Counted from the first letter of the stretch, positions 1 through 7,308 are shown. The stretch: DNA of 32,459 nucleotides from Tissierellales bacterium (GCA_030152145.1 JASLIL010000054.1:1-32459); one strand, 5' to 3'. Numbers and translations are program-made. Notes: generated by a model from the letters alone, not told the origin.

Positions 1-21
1 AGCTGCCAATGGCAGCTTTTT
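1..21 (+). terminator. Intrinsic terminator at the window edge
   Basis: A 7-bp perfect stem (AGCTGCC / GGCAGCT, loop AAT) is followed by seven T on the + strand. It can end a + strand gene lying before the window. It also sits just past the encapsulin stop codon on the minus strand, so it may be bidirectional, but the minus-strand T tract would lie outside the window. Confidence 0.75.
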
Positions 22-804
22 TTATAGGTCAAAACGAACTATTATATTTTCATCTAAAATTCTAAAGGTAAAGGATTCCATTAGGAAGAATGTAACCTCC
101 TTATTATCATGGTATTGATATCCTAGTGAAAGATCTTGTCCAATAGTTAGCTCTAGGTCATCATGGTTAAAGGGAACTAGTATAGCTCCATCTATAACAT
201 GGTTATAAACAATACTTCCACCGATTAGATCTTCAATTCTCTTATCCAGAGGATAACTAGTTTCTTTTGATATAATACTCTTGTAGGCATCCTCTCCAAC
301 TATTAAGGTATATGGACCTTCAGCATAATTTTCCTTTAATCTTATAATAGCTTCACTAATACCCTCCATAATTTCTTCAGGACTATTACCAAAGTTTAAT
401 CTATGACCACTATTTTCCAGTATACCATCAATCTTTCCTTCTTTTAAACCATGGAAAATAGCACTTTCTTCAAATAAAGCTATCTTCTTGCTAGCTTCAT
501 CTAAGGCATCATAATCTATATCCTTAGCTCCTCTTAAAATATTATCAAGTTCCCAACGGCTCATTTTAAATTCAACCCTAGCTTCAGTAAGAGGTTGGAC
601 CCTATAGGTACTATAACCTACTCCATCCTCCTCACAAGCTTCTTCTAATCTTCCGTCGGTAATTACATTATAATCAAAGCCAAAAGGTCCTTCTACATGG
701 AAAACCCTTCTAGCAGAAAGGTAGTTCATAAAAACATTCTTAATTTCTTCTTCCATTTCTTGCCAAGCTTCTTGAGAAACTGGTGCTTTATCCTTGTAAA
801 ACAT
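22..804 (-). CDS. Family 1 encapsulin shell protein (HK97 fold)
   Basis: A 260-aa shell protein that should self-assemble into a T=1 nanocompartment. Its length and motif order match the Thermotoga maritima encapsulin as I recall it: a VEGPFG element near residues 37-42, the WELDN segment at 84-88, EGPYTLIVG in the E-loop/A-domain part, a PLDKR helix, and IGQDLSLGY followed by a beta-rich C-terminal ESFTFRI segment. Trp84 aligns with T. maritima Trp87, the residue reported to stack on bound flavin. The start is ATG at 804 with an AAGGGGG ribosome binding site 5-6 nt upstream. The cargo gene lies 11 nt upstream on the same strand, so the order is cargo then shell in one operon. No tail, portal or protease genes are nearby, so this is not a phage capsid. 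The hairpin at 1-21 may end the transcript. Confidence 0.95.
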   Translation of the reverse strand: MFYKDKAPVSQEAWQEMEEEIKNVFMNYLSARRVFHVEGPFGFDYNVITDGRLEEACEEDGVGYSTYRVQPLTEARVEFKMSRWELDNILRGAKDIDYDALDEASKKIALFEESAIFHGLKEGKIDGILENSGHRLNFGNSPEEIMEGISEAIIRLKENYAEGPYTLIVGEDAYKSIISKETSYPLDKRIEDLIGGSIVYNHVIDGAILVPFNHDDLELTIGQDLSLGYQYHDNKEVTFFLMESFTFRILDENIIVRFDL

Positions 805-815
805 AAAATACCCCC

Positions 816-1136
816 TTATTTTAAATCGCCAATACCAATATCCTTTCTATCTCCTGTCCTATCATTATTAAGTTCCGCCTCAAATAGGTGCTTCCTAAGC
901 TCCTCATCCCAAATAGGCATATTCTTCCTAATCCACTCTAAACTTCTGGCAAAGGACTCAATTTCTTGGTCTCTATTAGCCTCCATAATAGCCTGTAACT
1001 CTTGATGGGAAGCTTTATTAAGTTGGTCATTATATTCCTTAATAGAGTCAATTTGAGATTTTAAAATATTAATAGCTAAAGCCCAATTGCCAGCTTCTTT
1101 TGGTAGGTCTTTTGCATCATTATGATATTTACTCAT
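816..1136 (-). CDS. Encapsulated ferritin-like (EncFtn) cargo protein, diverged active site
   Basis: A 106-aa, mostly helical protein with the EncFtn pattern: a first helix ending in EYNDQ (34-38), ANRDQEIES (53-61), then SLEWIRK and WDEELRKHLF (76-85). The C-terminus, DIGIGDLK (99-106), resembles encapsulin targeting peptides such as LTVGSLRR or GIGSLK. It should therefore be loaded into the neighbouring shell. Against the Rhodospirillum rubrum EncFtn sequence as I recall it (offset 4), ferroxidase ligands Glu32, Glu62 and His65 become Gln28, Glu58 and Ser61. The entry-site residues Glu31, Glu34 and Trp38 become Ser27, Asp30 and Glu34. Tyr39 is kept as Tyr35. Iron oxidation by the canonical route is thus doubtful. 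The start is ATG with AGGAGG 7 nt upstream. A non-enzymatic or differently metallated role is inference. Confidence 0.85.
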   Translation of the reverse strand: MSKYHNDAKDLPKEAGNWALAINILKSQIDSIKEYNDQLNKASHQELQAIMEANRDQEIESFARSLEWIRKNMPIWDEELRKHLFEAELNNDRTGDRKDIGIGDLK

Positions 1137-1160
1137 TTAAAAACCTCCTTTAATTACCCT

Positions 1161-1198
1161 CATATATGAAGATACCCGAAGATTAAAATCCTTAATCA
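1161..1198 (-). promoter_or_regulatory. Inverted repeats upstream of the encapsulin operon
   Basis: The 94-nt leader between the mocR terminator and the cargo start holds two short dyads. One is the 10-bp palindrome TCATATATGA (1161-1170). The other has arms GATTAA and TTAATC separated by 5 nt (1182-1198). They fall where an operator would be expected. No convincing -35/-10 pair could be fixed, and neither dyad matches a PerR or Fur box I can recall. Confidence 0.3.
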
Positions 1199-1230
1199 GA
1201 AAAACCATAAGTTTTAAATATATCAATCCT

Positions 1231-1255
1231 AAAAAACTCCTCATTAGAGGAGTTT
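1231..1255 (-). terminator. Intrinsic terminator of the mocR-type gene
   Basis: A 9-bp stem (AAACTCCTC / GAGGAGTTT) with a 4-nt loop is followed on the minus strand by a run of six T. It overlaps the TAA stop of the regulator gene and should separate that transcript from the encapsulin operon downstream. Confidence 0.85.
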
Positions 1256-2666
1256 ATAAAAGGCTAACTATACTGGTCTCTAGAAGGTCAACGGCCTTCA
1301 TAAGATCTTGGGGACCACAGTTACTAAAACTTAATCTTACATAGTTAGAGTAGATTGAATTGTCTACAAAAAAGATATCACCAGCCATTATTGAAAGACC
1401 ATTTTGCTCACATTTTTTCACAAGATCCAAGGACCTTATGTTTTCAGGCAATCTTAGCCAAAGGCTAAGGCCACCATTAGGTTCACTATAGCTTATAGAA
1501 TATCTTTTAAGCCTTTTCAATCCTCTAACAAGGCTTTGGTAGTTTTCCCTATAGATAGCCCTAATTTCCTGGATATAGGACTTCCAGTAGCCTTTCCTAA
1601 GATAGAGATCAAAGGACCTTTGCAGAAAACCTGAGGAGGAAATATCTGTAGAGTGTTTGGCTCTGATTATATTGGTTATTAGATCTTGAGGCATGGTCAT
1701 AAAACCAATTCTTAGTCCAGGCATAAAGGACTTGGAAAAAGACTTTATATATATAACAGTCTCATTATCCTTATCATAGTACTTTAAGGGTCTTTTCTCT
1801 TCATCAAAAGACATGTCCATAAGAAAGTCATCCTCTATAATATAGAAATCATGTTCTAGGCTTAAGCTTAAAATCTTCATTTTTTTCTCCTCTGAATAGG
1901 AGTAGCTAGTTGGATTTTGGTAGCTAGGCATAAGATATAAGGCCTTGGGATTATACTTTACTATATAGCTGGTCAAAAGATCTGTATTTATCCCATCTTC
2001 CTCCATCTCAACCCCAATAACCTTAACACCTCTGGACTTAAAGGCAGCCAGTGCTCCAAGATAGGTAGGGTTTTCAACTATAACAGTATCTCCAAAAGAT
2101 AGGATGGATTTGGCAATAGTATCTATTCCCTGCTGGCCACCAGATATAATTTGAATTAGATTTTCATCTATGGATATAGAATAGGAATTTTCAAGAAAAT
2201 CTGATATAGAGGACTTAAGGGGCTTATAACCTCCAATTTCAGGATAGGTAAAGGCCAAACCCCTATCTCTTTCTAGGACTTCATTCATGGTCTCCTTAAA
2301 AAGATCCACTGGAAATAGGTCTGGAGAAGGTTCTACAGAGGATAGATCTAACCTATCCTTCTTAAGATCTAGAGTTCCTCCTGCCAGTAGATTAAGATTT
2401 CCATTAGCCATAATATCTAGCTCTATGCTTTCCCTAGAGGGTCTAACATAGGTGCCACTACCCTTAAGAGAGTAGACATAGCCCTCTTCTTCCAATAATT
2501 TATAACCATTTACAATAGTAATATTGTTTACATCTAGTTTATTTGCTAAACTTCTAATAGAAGGGAGCTTTTCTCCCTCCAGTAGTTCACTGTTTTCTAT
2601 AGCTTTTTTTATATTTTTATAAACCTGTATATAGAGTGGGGTTTTTATATTCTTATCAATTTTCAA
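1254..2666 (-). CDS. MocR/PdxR-type regulator: GntR wHTH fused to aminotransferase-like domain
   Basis: A 470-aa fusion. Residues 8-76 are a GntR winged helix (TPLYIQVYKNI, LPSIRSLANKL, GSGTYVRP wing). Residues about 90-470 are a fold-type I aminotransferase-like domain, with SGGQQGID, a YQNPT motif, the EDDF aspartate region and SFSKSFMPGLR carrying the probable PLP lysine, Lys312. Such proteins usually sense PLP or an amino-compound adduct and control a divergent or linked gene. The divergent gene here is a membrane operon of unknown role, and an aminotransferase lies 5 kb away, so the target is not evident. The start is TTG at 2666 with GGGAGG 8 nt upstream. It has its own terminator and is probably monocistronic. 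Confidence 0.9.
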   Translation of the reverse strand: MKIDKNIKTPLYIQVYKNIKKAIENSELLEGEKLPSIRSLANKLDVNNITIVNGYKLLEEEGYVYSLKGSGTYVRPSRESIELDIMANGNLNLLAGGTLDLKKDRLDLSSVEPSPDLFPVDLFKETMNEVLERDRGLAFTYPEIGGYKPLKSSISDFLENSYSISIDENLIQIISGGQQGIDTIAKSILSFGDTVIVENPTYLGALAAFKSRGVKVIGVEMEEDGINTDLLTSYIVKYNPKALYLMPSYQNPTSYSYSEEKKMKILSLSLEHDFYIIEDDFLMDMSFDEEKRPLKYYDKDNETVIYIKSFSKSFMPGLRIGFMTMPQDLITNIIRAKHSTDISSSGFLQRSFDLYLRKGYWKSYIQEIRAIYRENYQSLVRGLKRLKRYSISYSEPNGGLSLWLRLPENIRSLDLVKKCEQNGLSIMAGDIFFVDNSIYSNYVRLSFSNCGPQDLMKAVDLLETSIVSLL

Positions 2667-2700
2667 CTTTAAAACCTCCCATAACTGTATCGATATGTTT

Positions 2701-2728
2701 ATTATATCAAATAAGTCTATAAGAACAA
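2701..2728 (-). promoter_or_regulatory. Promoter of the mocR-type gene in a divergent intergenic region
   Basis: On the minus strand, TTGTTC (2723-2728) is separated by 16 nt from a perfect TATAAT (2701-2706), about 35 nt before the TTG start. On the + strand a TATAAT at 2741-2746 lies 18 nt before the start at 2764 but lacks a good -35, as expected for an activator-dependent promoter. The two promoters share one region, where a MocR regulator would typically bind. Confidence 0.55.
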
Positions 2729-2763
2729 TGAATTAAAGGTTATAATATAGATAGGTGATGAAA

Positions 2764-3858
2764 TTGGAAAACAATAGCAATAGAGATAAGCTTTACCGTT
2801 TTTTTATAGTTCTTTTTTCAATCCTTTTAATATTTCTTATATTTAGAAATCAAGAAAATCAGGAGAACATATTAAATATATTTAAGTCCAGAGATATATC
2901 CAATATGAAGGTGAGAAAGGACAGGACCATATCTGTAGAAGGAGTTAAGGACCTGGGTTACTACTCAGATGGTATAGTAGTTCATAAAGATAATAAGCTT
3001 ATAAAATATGATCAGAAAGGGACAAAAGTCTGGGAAAGAGATATAGTTTTAAAGGACTATGGAGTTCATTTTGGCAGGATAAATATGTTTATATATGATA
3101 AATCCATAGGTTATATTCAGTTTTTAAATCCTCAAGGGGATATAGTTAAGGAACAAAATCTAGACGAGGAGATTAGAAATCTTTCTACTGACTTTCAGAA
3201 TATTTTGGTTTATAGCTTAGGCCAGGACAAAAATGAGTTTGTCTACATATTTGATCAGACAGGTAAATTACTAGTAAAAAATGATATGGGACTAAAGAAT
3301 ATTTTAACCTATAGTAATGCTAAAAATGATGAAACTTATGGCATAGGTTCTCTTAGTTTTGAAGGAGATAAGATTAAGTCAAATTTCAGATCTTTTTTAA
3401 TCTCAGGCAAGGAGCTTTACAATAGGGAATTTAAGGGTGAGATAATACTTTTTAGTAAGTTTATAGATAATCACAGGGTGGTAATAATGACAGATAAGAA
3501 GGTTTATCTTCTAAATGATTTTGAGGGAAATACTTTATGGGAAAGACCCTATGATTTGATAAAAGATATAGATATATTAGACAACAAGATAAATATTCTT
3601 TTCGGCAACAGTCTAGAGACTATTTCAGCCAATGGGGAGATTGATACAAAACAGTCTTTTACAGAGGAATATAAGAATATAACCACACTTTCAGACAGCG
3701 TTCTAGTCCATGGTCACAGGGATTTTCTTATGTTAAAGGATGGCCAGGAAATAAATAAAAAATCCTTTGATGACAATATAGTAAAAGTAATTAGAGGTAG
3801 GTATAAATTTGCTATAATATTTGAGGATAGAATAGATCTTTATAAGGTTATGGAATAG
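2764..3858 (+). CDS. DUF5711-like membrane-anchored beta-propeller protein
   Basis: A 364-aa protein with one N-terminal membrane segment (about residues 12-27, FFIVLFSILLIFLIF) followed by a large extracytoplasmic region. That region has repeated short beta-strand patterns such as YYSDGIVVHKDN, KLIKYDQKGTKVW and FEGNTLWERPYD, typical of PQQ/WD-like propeller blades. It resembles DUF5711 proteins of clostridia, whose function I do not know. I prefer the TTG at 2764 to the earlier GTG/ATG because AGGTGAT at 2753-2759 sits 4 nt before it and itself contains the upstream ATG. The same AGGTGAT-NNNN-TTG layout recurs at two other genes here. It is first in an operon with the CvpA-like gene, 9 nt downstream. 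Confidence 0.75.
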   Translation: MENNSNRDKLYRFFIVLFSILLIFLIFRNQENQENILNIFKSRDISNMKVRKDRTISVEGVKDLGYYSDGIVVHKDNKLIKYDQKGTKVWERDIVLKDYGVHFGRINMFIYDKSIGYIQFLNPQGDIVKEQNLDEEIRNLSTDFQNILVYSLGQDKNEFVYIFDQTGKLLVKNDMGLKNILTYSNAKNDETYGIGSLSFEGDKIKSNFRSFLISGKELYNREFKGEIILFSKFIDNHRVVIMTDKKVYLLNDFEGNTLWERPYDLIKDIDILDNKINILFGNSLETISANGEIDTKQSFTEEYKNITTLSDSVLVHGHRDFLMLKDGQEINKKSFDDNIVKVIRGRYKFAIIFEDRIDLYKVME

Positions 3859-3867
3859 GGTGATGCT

Positions 3868-4545
3868 ATGATTGTAAATTGGATAGATATAGTGCTAGTT
3901 CTACTTTTAATATCAAATATATATAAGGGTTATTCTCTAGGGCTTATACTTTCAATGTTTAATCTATTGCAGTTTTTAATGTCCTATATGATGACCAAGG
4001 CTTATTTTTATCCTGTATTTGTCTATATTAGAAATAATGACTACATATATGGGATTTTTGAGAAAATAGTCTTTAATATTATGAATGTATTTTTAAAGAA
4101 AAAATTGGCTACAGACAGTAGCTATGTCAATAAACTTATGGCCAGGGGAGTGGTGGATCTAGTAGTTATATTTTTCTCCATCCTCCTGGTATATAAAATA
4201 GCTAATATCCTAATGGAGATATTTTTCTCACTTTTTTCATTTCTTTTGGACATAAGGTTTTTTAGGATATTAAATAAGTATGGGGGAGTCTTCTTTGGAT
4301 TATTTAAGGGCTTATGTATTATATATCTTTTTAATACTATAGTAAATATAGTTGATGGTCTAGATCCAAACATGTACATGCCAAAAGTTTTAAAGGAGTC
4401 TTTTATACTAAACAAAATAGATTATATTTTTATGCTTATTAAGGAAGGTGATATAATTGAGAAAACAAGACTTGTCCTTTGGAATCTTGCTAATATTATT
4501 AGGAGTGTTGGTTCTACTGTTAAATCTAAACTTAATTTCTCTTAG
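3868..4545 (+). CDS. CvpA-family membrane protein
   Basis: A 225-aa protein starting WIDIVLVLLLISNIYKGYSLG, with the N-terminal pattern of CvpA (colicin V production) proteins: an acidic residue early in TM1 and a glycine-rich turn before TM2. About four membrane segments are visible (5-22, 27-45, 95-125, 137-160), followed by a polar C-terminal tail. The start is ATG with AGGGTGAT upstream. The last 89 nt are shared, in another frame, with the next gene. CvpA-like proteins in Firmicutes have no settled biochemical role, and the DUF5711 neighbour suggests an envelope function. Confidence 0.7.
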   Translation: MIVNWIDIVLVLLLISNIYKGYSLGLILSMFNLLQFLMSYMMTKAYFYPVFVYIRNNDYIYGIFEKIVFNIMNVFLKKKLATDSSYVNKLMARGVVDLVVIFFSILLVYKIANILMEIFFSLFSFLLDIRFFRILNKYGGVFFGLFKGLCIIYLFNTIVNIVDGLDPNMYMPKVLKESFILNKIDYIFMLIKEGDIIEKTRLVLWNLANIIRSVGSTVKSKLNFS

Positions 4546-5086
4546 TGCAGCCAGTTTTGTACTTTCCATAGGAATACTAATAAGATATTTTATGAACTCA
4601 AATAGTTTTAGCTTGATATTAGGTTTGATATTACTGGGAGGATCTTCAATATTTTTAGTTGATCAATATATGTTTCCTAGGATAGATGCCAAGTTATTCT
4701 TATTTTTCTCTATATTTGCGGCGATAGCCTATTTTTTATATTGGAAAAATAAGAATAGATATTTTCTACTAGCAGGACTTTTTCTATCAGCTATAGGAAG
4801 TTACAGTTTGGTTATTAATAGATACCAAGGAAAGTTTACTTGGGTCTTATTTTTACTTCTGTCCCTTTCTATGTATATATACTATCTATTGGAGTTTAAA
4901 AAATCTGGTATAGAGTGGCCTAAGAACATAGCCATGATCTTACTATCAATAAGCTTTATGGTTTTTATCTACATAAGGCTAAGTGTGAAAAATTTAAGTT
5001 TTAGGGGCTTTCTAGGTATAGTTTTACCAACTTTACTAATAGCTATGGGATTAAAGTTTCTCTATGATAGGTATAGGGAGTCCTAG
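4457..5086 (+). CDS. Polytopic membrane protein with LiaF/DUF5668-like N-terminus
   Basis: A 209-aa protein with about seven hydrophobic helices, beginning LSFGILLILLGVLVLLLNLN. This resembles the LiaI/LiaF or DUF5668 transmembrane module of cell-envelope stress proteins. There is no soluble domain beyond short charged loops (KKSGIEW, a DRYRES tail). The start is TTG at 4457, preceded by AAGGTGAT and a 4-nt spacer, both inside the CvpA-like gene. It therefore overlaps that gene by 89 nt and is probably translationally linked to it. The next methionine in frame is 45 codons in, after a hydrophobic helix, so a later start is unlikely. Confidence 0.65.
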   Translation: MRKQDLSFGILLILLGVLVLLLNLNLISLSAASFVLSIGILIRYFMNSNSFSLILGLILLGGSSIFLVDQYMFPRIDAKLFLFFSIFAAIAYFLYWKNKNRYFLLAGLFLSAIGSYSLVINRYQGKFTWVLFLLLSLSMYIYYLLEFKKSGIEWPKNIAMILLSISFMVFIYIRLSVKNLSFRGFLGIVLPTLLIAMGLKFLYDRYRES

Positions 5087-5135
5087 GAGTATATATAAAA
5101 TTTATAACTATAGCTAGCCTTATAGATTTTAATAA

Positions 5136-5164
5136 TTAGAGAGACTAGGGGTCAGTAGTATAAT
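5136..5164 (+). promoter_or_regulatory. Candidate promoter of the yedF cluster
   Basis: TTAGAG (5136-5141), a 17-nt spacer and a perfect TATAAT (5159-5164) lie 29 nt before the yedF ATG. The -35 match is weak and the -10 strong. The 107-nt gap after the preceding operon supports a separate transcript. Confidence 0.5.
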
Positions 5165-5193
5165 ATAGATAGATTAAAATTAGGAGGTATATT

Positions 5194-5787
5194 ATGATTA
5201 TTGAATTAGATTGTAGGGGAGAGGCTTGTCCAAAGCCAGTTATAAAGACAAAGAAAGAATTAGATAAGCTGGAGTCTGGCCAGGTAGTAACTCGTGTAGA
5301 TAATGAGGTAGCAGTTCAAAATCTAAGTAAATTAGCTAAGTCCTCAGGTTTTGAATCAGAATCAGAAACCTTAGGTGAAAAGGACTTTACTGTAACAATA
5401 TTAAAGGGAGAGGGATCAGGGAAAACAGAAGAAGCTTTAGAGGATTTTGATGACCTAACAGTAGCCTTTGCTTCAGATAAGATGGGAGAAGGTTCTGATG
5501 AGCTGGGTCATATATTAACTAAGTCTTTAATGTATACAATTACAGAGACAGAGCCACTACCAAAAACAATTATATTTTACAACTCAGGTGTAAAACTAAC
5601 TTGTGAAGGTTCACCAGTCTTAGAAGATTTAAAGGCTATGGCAGAAAGAGGGGTAGAAATAATATCCTGTGGTACCTGTCTAGACTTTTACAATATAAAA
5701 GAAGATTTAAGAGTTGGAGAAATTTCAAATATGTATACTATATTTGAAGCTATGAAAAATCCAGCTAAGAATGTAATAATTAGATAG
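5194..5787 (+). CDS. yedF: YedF-type sulfurtransferase-like protein (TusA + DsrE-like)
   Basis: A 197-aa two-domain protein. Residues 1-73 are a TusA domain with the CPxP motif (ACPKP, Cys12) and an extra Cys7, the persulfide/selenide-carrying site in the family. Residues 88-197 are a DsrE-like domain with LTCEGS and SCGTCLDFY cysteines. YedF proteins co-occur with selenium utilisation genes and are annotated as selenium metabolism proteins; biochemical proof is limited. The start is ATG with TTAGGAGG 7 nt upstream. The next gene (DUF3343) follows after 11 nt, a pairing I recall as common in clostridia. No selD, selA or selenocysteine lyase is in the window, so a pure sulfur role remains possible. 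Confidence 0.88.
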   Translation: MIIELDCRGEACPKPVIKTKKELDKLESGQVVTRVDNEVAVQNLSKLAKSSGFESESETLGEKDFTVTILKGEGSGKTEEALEDFDDLTVAFASDKMGEGSDELGHILTKSLMYTITETEPLPKTIIFYNSGVKLTCEGSPVLEDLKAMAERGVEIISCGTCLDFYNIKEDLRVGEISNMYTIFEAMKNPAKNVIIR

Positions 5788-5798
5788 GAGAAGATCAG

Positions 5799-6062
5799 AT
5801 GAGAGAAGAAGAGTTTGGAGTTATAACTTTTAAATCAACCCACCATGCTATTCAGGGTGAGAAAAAGATGGCTTCAAAGGACATAGACTTTAGAACTATT
5901 CCAACTCCTAGAGAGGTAAGCACCAGCTGTGGCCTAGCCATAAGATTTAAGCTAGAAGACCTTGATAGGGTTAGAGAGGCTATAGAGACTACGGAAATGG
6001 AGATAGATTCTACCTATAAGATAGTTAAGAGTAAGGAAGGCAACTACTCAGAAAATCTCTAG
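5799..6062 (+). CDS. DUF3343 protein, putative S/Se carrier
   Basis: An 87-aa soluble protein with the DUF3343 pattern: an early FGVITFKSTHHAI segment, TIPTPREVSTSCGLAIRF with the single conserved cysteine (Cys44), and a short helical tail. It resembles small carrier proteins in which one cysteine holds a persulfide or selenide. Its place directly after yedF, with an 11-nt gap, supports a role in passing sulfur or selenium to or from YedF; this is inference from context. The start is ATG at 5799 with a TAGGAGAAG region upstream. Confidence 0.85.
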   Translation: MREEEFGVITFKSTHHAIQGEKKMASKDIDFRTIPTPREVSTSCGLAIRFKLEDLDRVREAIETTEMEIDSTYKIVKSKEGNYSENL

Positions 6063-6080
6063 CTGTGAAAGGAGCTATTA

Positions 6081-6980
6081 ATGGTTAAATCAGGAAAGGC
6101 GTTACTTGACTCAAAATTTTTTAATTTTATGAATCATGTAGCAGAGATATTTGATGGAATATTTAAGAAAAGTTCAGGAGAACTAAATATATTAGGAAAG
6201 CTAGGAAAGGTAATTTTTACCCTTGTACTAGTTAAGTTTTTGATAAAACTTATATATTTTACTATAGATAAAGCTTTAAAAAGAAGGAAGAAGGCTAATT
6301 TTTTTGATTTAGAGCAAAGGAAGTTAGACACCTTAGCTGCTGTATCTAAAAATTTAGCCAAGTATATTTTATATTTTATAGCAGCCATGACTATCCTGGA
6401 TATATTTAGGGTAAATACTTCTACTGTTCTTGCTACAGCAGGGGTAGGAGGTTTGGCCATAGGTTTTGGAGCCCAGTCCCTTGTTAAGGATGTTATTACA
6501 GGTTTTTTCATACTTCTGGAGGACCAGTTTTCTGTAGGAGACCATGTCAAGCTTGGATCCTTTGAAGGTATAGTGGAGGAGTTGGGAGTTAGGGTTACCA
6601 CTCTTAGGGACTTTTCAGGAGACCTTCATATAATCCCTAATAGCAACATATCTATAGTTACCAACAAGACCCGTGGTCCTATGAGGTCTATGGTTACTGT
6701 AACCATAGCCTATGAGGAGGATATAGACAGCGCCCTTAAGGTTATTGAGGAGATTTCCAGAGACCTAAAGGAAGGTTCACCAGTTATAAAGGAGGGACCA
6801 ACTGTCCTTGGGGTAACAGCTCTTGGAAAGTATGGTGTAGATATAACCATAATAGCGAAGACAGATCCTTTAGAGCAGTGGGGCGTAGAGAGAGAGCTTA
6901 GAAAGTTAATAAAGGAAGGCTTGGAAAGGGAGTCTATAGAAATACCTTATCCAAAGATTATTTCCTTAGAAAATAAGTAG
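6081..6980 (+). CDS. mscS: Small-conductance mechanosensitive channel, MscS family
   Basis: A 299-aa membrane protein. Membrane segments lie near residues 43-62 and 92-112. The pore helix TM3 is glycine/alanine-rich (ATAGVGGLAIGFGAQSLV), followed by the MscS beta-domain (GDHVKLGSFEGIVEELGVR, then HIIPNSNI) and an alpha/beta C-terminal domain. It should open under hypo-osmotic shock. The start is ATG with AAAGGAG 8 nt upstream. It lies in the yedF-DUF3343-mscS-DUF951 row with gaps of 11-18 nt, an order I recall from other clostridial genomes. Whether the channel is functionally tied to sulfur/selenium handling or is just a conserved neighbour is unknown. Confidence 0.92.
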   Translation: MVKSGKALLDSKFFNFMNHVAEIFDGIFKKSSGELNILGKLGKVIFTLVLVKFLIKLIYFTIDKALKRRKKANFFDLEQRKLDTLAAVSKNLAKYILYFIAAMTILDIFRVNTSTVLATAGVGGLAIGFGAQSLVKDVITGFFILLEDQFSVGDHVKLGSFEGIVEELGVRVTTLRDFSGDLHIIPNSNISIVTNKTRGPMRSMVTVTIAYEEDIDSALKVIEEISRDLKEGSPVIKEGPTVLGVTALGKYGVDITIIAKTDPLEQWGVERELRKLIKEGLERESIEIPYPKIISLENK

Positions 6981-6991
6981 AGGTGATGCAG

Positions 6992-7216
6992 ATGTTAAAC
7001 TATGATGTGGGAGATATAGTTACCTTAAAAAAACCTCACCCTTGTGGAGAAAATAAGTGGAAGATTATGAGAAAGGGCATAGATATAAAACTAGAATGCC
7101 TTGGATGTAATAGACAGGTTTGGGTGTCTAGAATAGATTTTGAAAAACGTGTAAGAAGGATATTGGTAGATGATAAATGGATCAGTATCCTACACCATAA
7201 GCCTGAAATCAGTTGA
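6992..7216 (+). CDS. DUF951 protein, putative small zinc-ribbon/RNA-associated protein
   Basis: A 74-aa basic protein with the DUF951 signature: YDVGDIVTLKKPHPCG near the start, then LECLGCNRQVWVSR, giving one cysteine plus a CxxC that could bind zinc. I place the start at ATG 6992 because AGAGGTGAT (6979-6987) serves as its ribosome binding site; the earlier GTG (6983) and ATG (6986) lie inside that site. The stop of mscS is 11 nt upstream. Function unknown; the family is widespread in Firmicutes. Confidence 0.85.
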   Translation: MLNYDVGDIVTLKKPHPCGENKWKIMRKGIDIKLECLGCNRQVWVSRIDFEKRVRRILVDDKWISILHHKPEIS

Positions 7217-7226
7217 TTTTCATGTT

Positions 7227-7277
7227 AGACATTCCTGTATTTTAATAGTAAACTATATGTATAGGAATGTCTTTTTA
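7227..7277 (+). terminator. Terminator after DUF951
   Basis: Perfect 10-bp arms AGACATTCCT (7227-7236) and AGGAATGTCT (7263-7272) enclose a 26-nt AT-rich loop and are followed by TTTTTATAT. It ends the yedF cluster and precedes the aminotransferase gene by about 30 nt. Confidence 0.7.
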
Positions 7278-7308
7278 TATAATAAATTATTATAATGGAG
7301 GTATAAAT

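Noticed and set aside
22..804. Shell protein as a phage major capsid remnant
   Set aside because: Length, the EncFtn-like cargo with a targeting peptide in the same operon and the absence of any phage gene fit an encapsulin, not a prophage.
697..1005. 102-codon + strand open frame across the encapsulin and cargo genes
   Set aside because: Both minus-strand genes are clearly recognisable with ribosome binding sites; this frame has Phe/Ser-rich shadow composition and no start signal.
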